Shown in pieces: positions 63,202-64,000 of a stretch of 64,000 nt of DNA. How positions within the stretch are numbered: position 1 is the first letter of the stretch; each line of letters opens with the position of its first letter. A program made the position numbers and the translations under genes. Origin of the DNA: Flagellimonas spongiicola (GTDB lineage: Bacteria; Bacteroidota; Bacteroidia; Flavobacteriales; Flavobacteriaceae); NCBI RefSeq assembly GCF_023502425.1, contig NZ_JAMFMA010000001.1, forward strand, positions 434,001 to 498,000, given 5' to 3'. Under the pieces are notes generated by a model. The model had not been told where the DNA came from and searched no databases. It saw only the letters and a list, made by a program, of their open reading frames with translations.

Positions 63202-63209
63202 CAAAGATA
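63202..63209 (-). promoter_or_regulatory. -7 box of the nrnA-gldI operon
   Basis: On the minus strand, TATCTTTG matches TAnnTTTG and ends 5 bases before the ATG at 63196. Transcription would then begin at or next to the start codon, giving a nearly leaderless mRNA, or the actual promoter is elsewhere in the gap. Confidence 0.4.
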
Positions 63210-63243
63210 CAATAATATAATATAGAGGTAAACCAGAATACAC

Positions 63244-63251
63244 TATTTTTG
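63244..63251 (+). promoter_or_regulatory. -7 box of the PhoD-like gene
   Basis: TATTTTTG matches TAnnTTTG and predicts transcription from about 63258, 14 bases before the ATG at 63272. It is divergent from the nrnA box within a 75-base gap. Confidence 0.45.
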
Positions 63252-63271
63252 AGATAATCCAATTGTAAGAT

Positions 63272-64000
63272 ATGAAAGCACAACATCTACTTTTTTTAGC
63301 TTTTTTCACCGTTTTAAGTTGTAAGCCAACACAAGAGGCGGTGCCCGAAACCAATACATCAAAAGCACAAGATCAGGCTGTTTTTAGAGTTGCTTTTGGC
63401 TCCTGCAATAGACAAGAATTAAATAACCCGTTTTGGGATGATGTGCTGCAATTAAATCCACAGGTATGGATTTGGGGTGGGGATAATATTTATGCCGACA
63501 CCTCGGATATGGAGGTGTTAGGTGCAATGTACGAGGCGCAAAATGAAGTTGAGGGGTATGCACAATTAAGGGCCAATGTGCCAGTAATCGGAACTTGGGA
63601 TGATCATGATTATGGATTGAATGATGGGGGAGAGGAATTTGAAATGAAAGCAGAAAGTCAACAGCAGTTTTTAGATTTCATGGGGGTATCCAAGACCAGC
63701 GAAAGAAGAACTAGAAAGGGTGTGTATGCGGCTCATACCTACGAGACTAAATGGGGGATGGTCAAAGTTTTAGTGTTGGATACGCGTTATTCAAGAAGTA
63801 GATTGCAACGCGATTCGAATCCAAACAGAAGGTATATCATCAATGATTCGGATTCGGCGACCATTTTGGGGTCAGAACAATGGCAATGGTTAAATTCAGA
63901 ATTAACAGATTCTCAAGCTGATTTCAACCTTATTGTAACCAGTATTCAGTTTTTATCCGCTGAACATGGATTTGAAGCCTGGGCAAACTTTCCAAAAGAG
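63272..64000 (+). CDS. PhoD-like alkaline phosphatase lipoprotein, 3' end cut off by window
   Basis: 243 codons from the ATG at 63272 to the right edge without a stop. Lipoprotein signal ends TVLSC (Cys17). The metallophosphatase core is visible: FRVAFGSCNRQ, WIWGGDNIYAD, WDDHDYGLNDGG and LVLDTRYSRS, all typical of the PhoD family, in which the first blocks bind metals (Asp and His). It hydrolyses phosphate esters outside the cell. The C-terminal part lies outside the window. Confidence 0.88.
   Translation, partial: MKAQHLLFLAFFTVLSCKPTQEAVPETNTSKAQDQAVFRVAFGSCNRQELNNPFWDDVLQLNPQVWIWGGDNIYADTSDMEVLGAMYEAQNEVEGYAQLRANVPVIGTWDDHDYGLNDGGEEFEMKAESQQQFLDFMGVSKTSERRTRKGVYAAHTYETKWGMVKVLVLDTRYSRSRLQRDSNPNRRYIINDSDSATILGSEQWQWLNSELTDSQADFNLIVTSIQFLSAEHGFEAWANFPKE

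Overview
The window looks like chromosomal DNA of a marine-type member of the Flavobacteriaceae (Bacteroidota). The grounds are the moderately AT-rich sequence, -7 promoter boxes of the Bacteroidota form TAnnTTTG with no Shine-Dalgarno-like start regions, a gldI gliding gene, a carboxypeptidase-domain TonB receptor, an OstA-like protein, many exported lipoproteins, and family-specific proteins (CCC-motif membrane proteins, bacterial PH domain, DUF4105, DUF3810, DUF5694, DUF6503). Genus cannot be fixed from sequence alone. I see no rRNA, tRNA, CRISPR array, insertion sequence, integrase or phage gene; gene density is high and no gap exceeds about 220 bases.

Layout. 1-9.4 kb: a truncated DUF4105/Lnb-type gene; pssA with a PH-domain gene; the minus operon kdsD-tatC-AhpD-like-lptB; recQ; a small membrane-protein operon (DUF2752 plus two CCC-motif proteins); a Smr protein. 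9.5-15.5 kb: cysteine desulfurase, then M23 peptidase, TonB-dependent receptor and a small exported protein. 15.6-18.5 kb: coiled-coil protein, zapA, a strong 6S RNA candidate, rny and a CBS protein. 18.5-27.9 kb (minus): a DUF349 repeat protein, then ostA, a class III aminotransferase, a TPR protein, two tandem DUF368 carriers and aroE. 28-33.4 kb: an all-helical lipoprotein convergent with a sulfatase, then a GNAT enzyme and a lipoprotein ADP-ribosylglycohydrolase. 33.4-37.1 kb: a TetR-headed operon of acetyltransferases and glyoxalase-fold proteins with an AraC regulator. 37.1-47 kb: accessory exported and membrane proteins of mostly unknown role, with an alcohol dehydrogenase. 47-54 kb: BrkB-type membrane protein, purA, a Fur-family regulator, relA/spoT, a Ste24-type protease and a SpoU methyltransferase. 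54-64 kb: DUF6503 lipoprotein, two amidohydrolase genes carrying three modules, DUF3810, the nrnA-gldI-cyclophilin/FKBP operon and a truncated PhoD-like phosphatase.

How the genes work together. Envelope biogenesis is the main theme: LPS (kdsD, lptB, ostA), phospholipid (pssA), undecaprenyl phosphate recycling (DUF368 pair), Tat export, lipoprotein maturation (DUF4105), peptidoglycan (M23), division (zapA) and gliding (gldI). The relA-fur-purA run links stringent response, metal regulation and purine synthesis. The most interesting items are the 6S RNA candidate, whose internal loop carries a perfect flavobacterial -7 box; the TetR operon with a clear palindromic operator; the alternating ACTTTTG half-sites at the ostA promoter; the dispanin-like/DUF2752 locus; and the amidohydrolase pair in which only one of three modules keeps its metal site.
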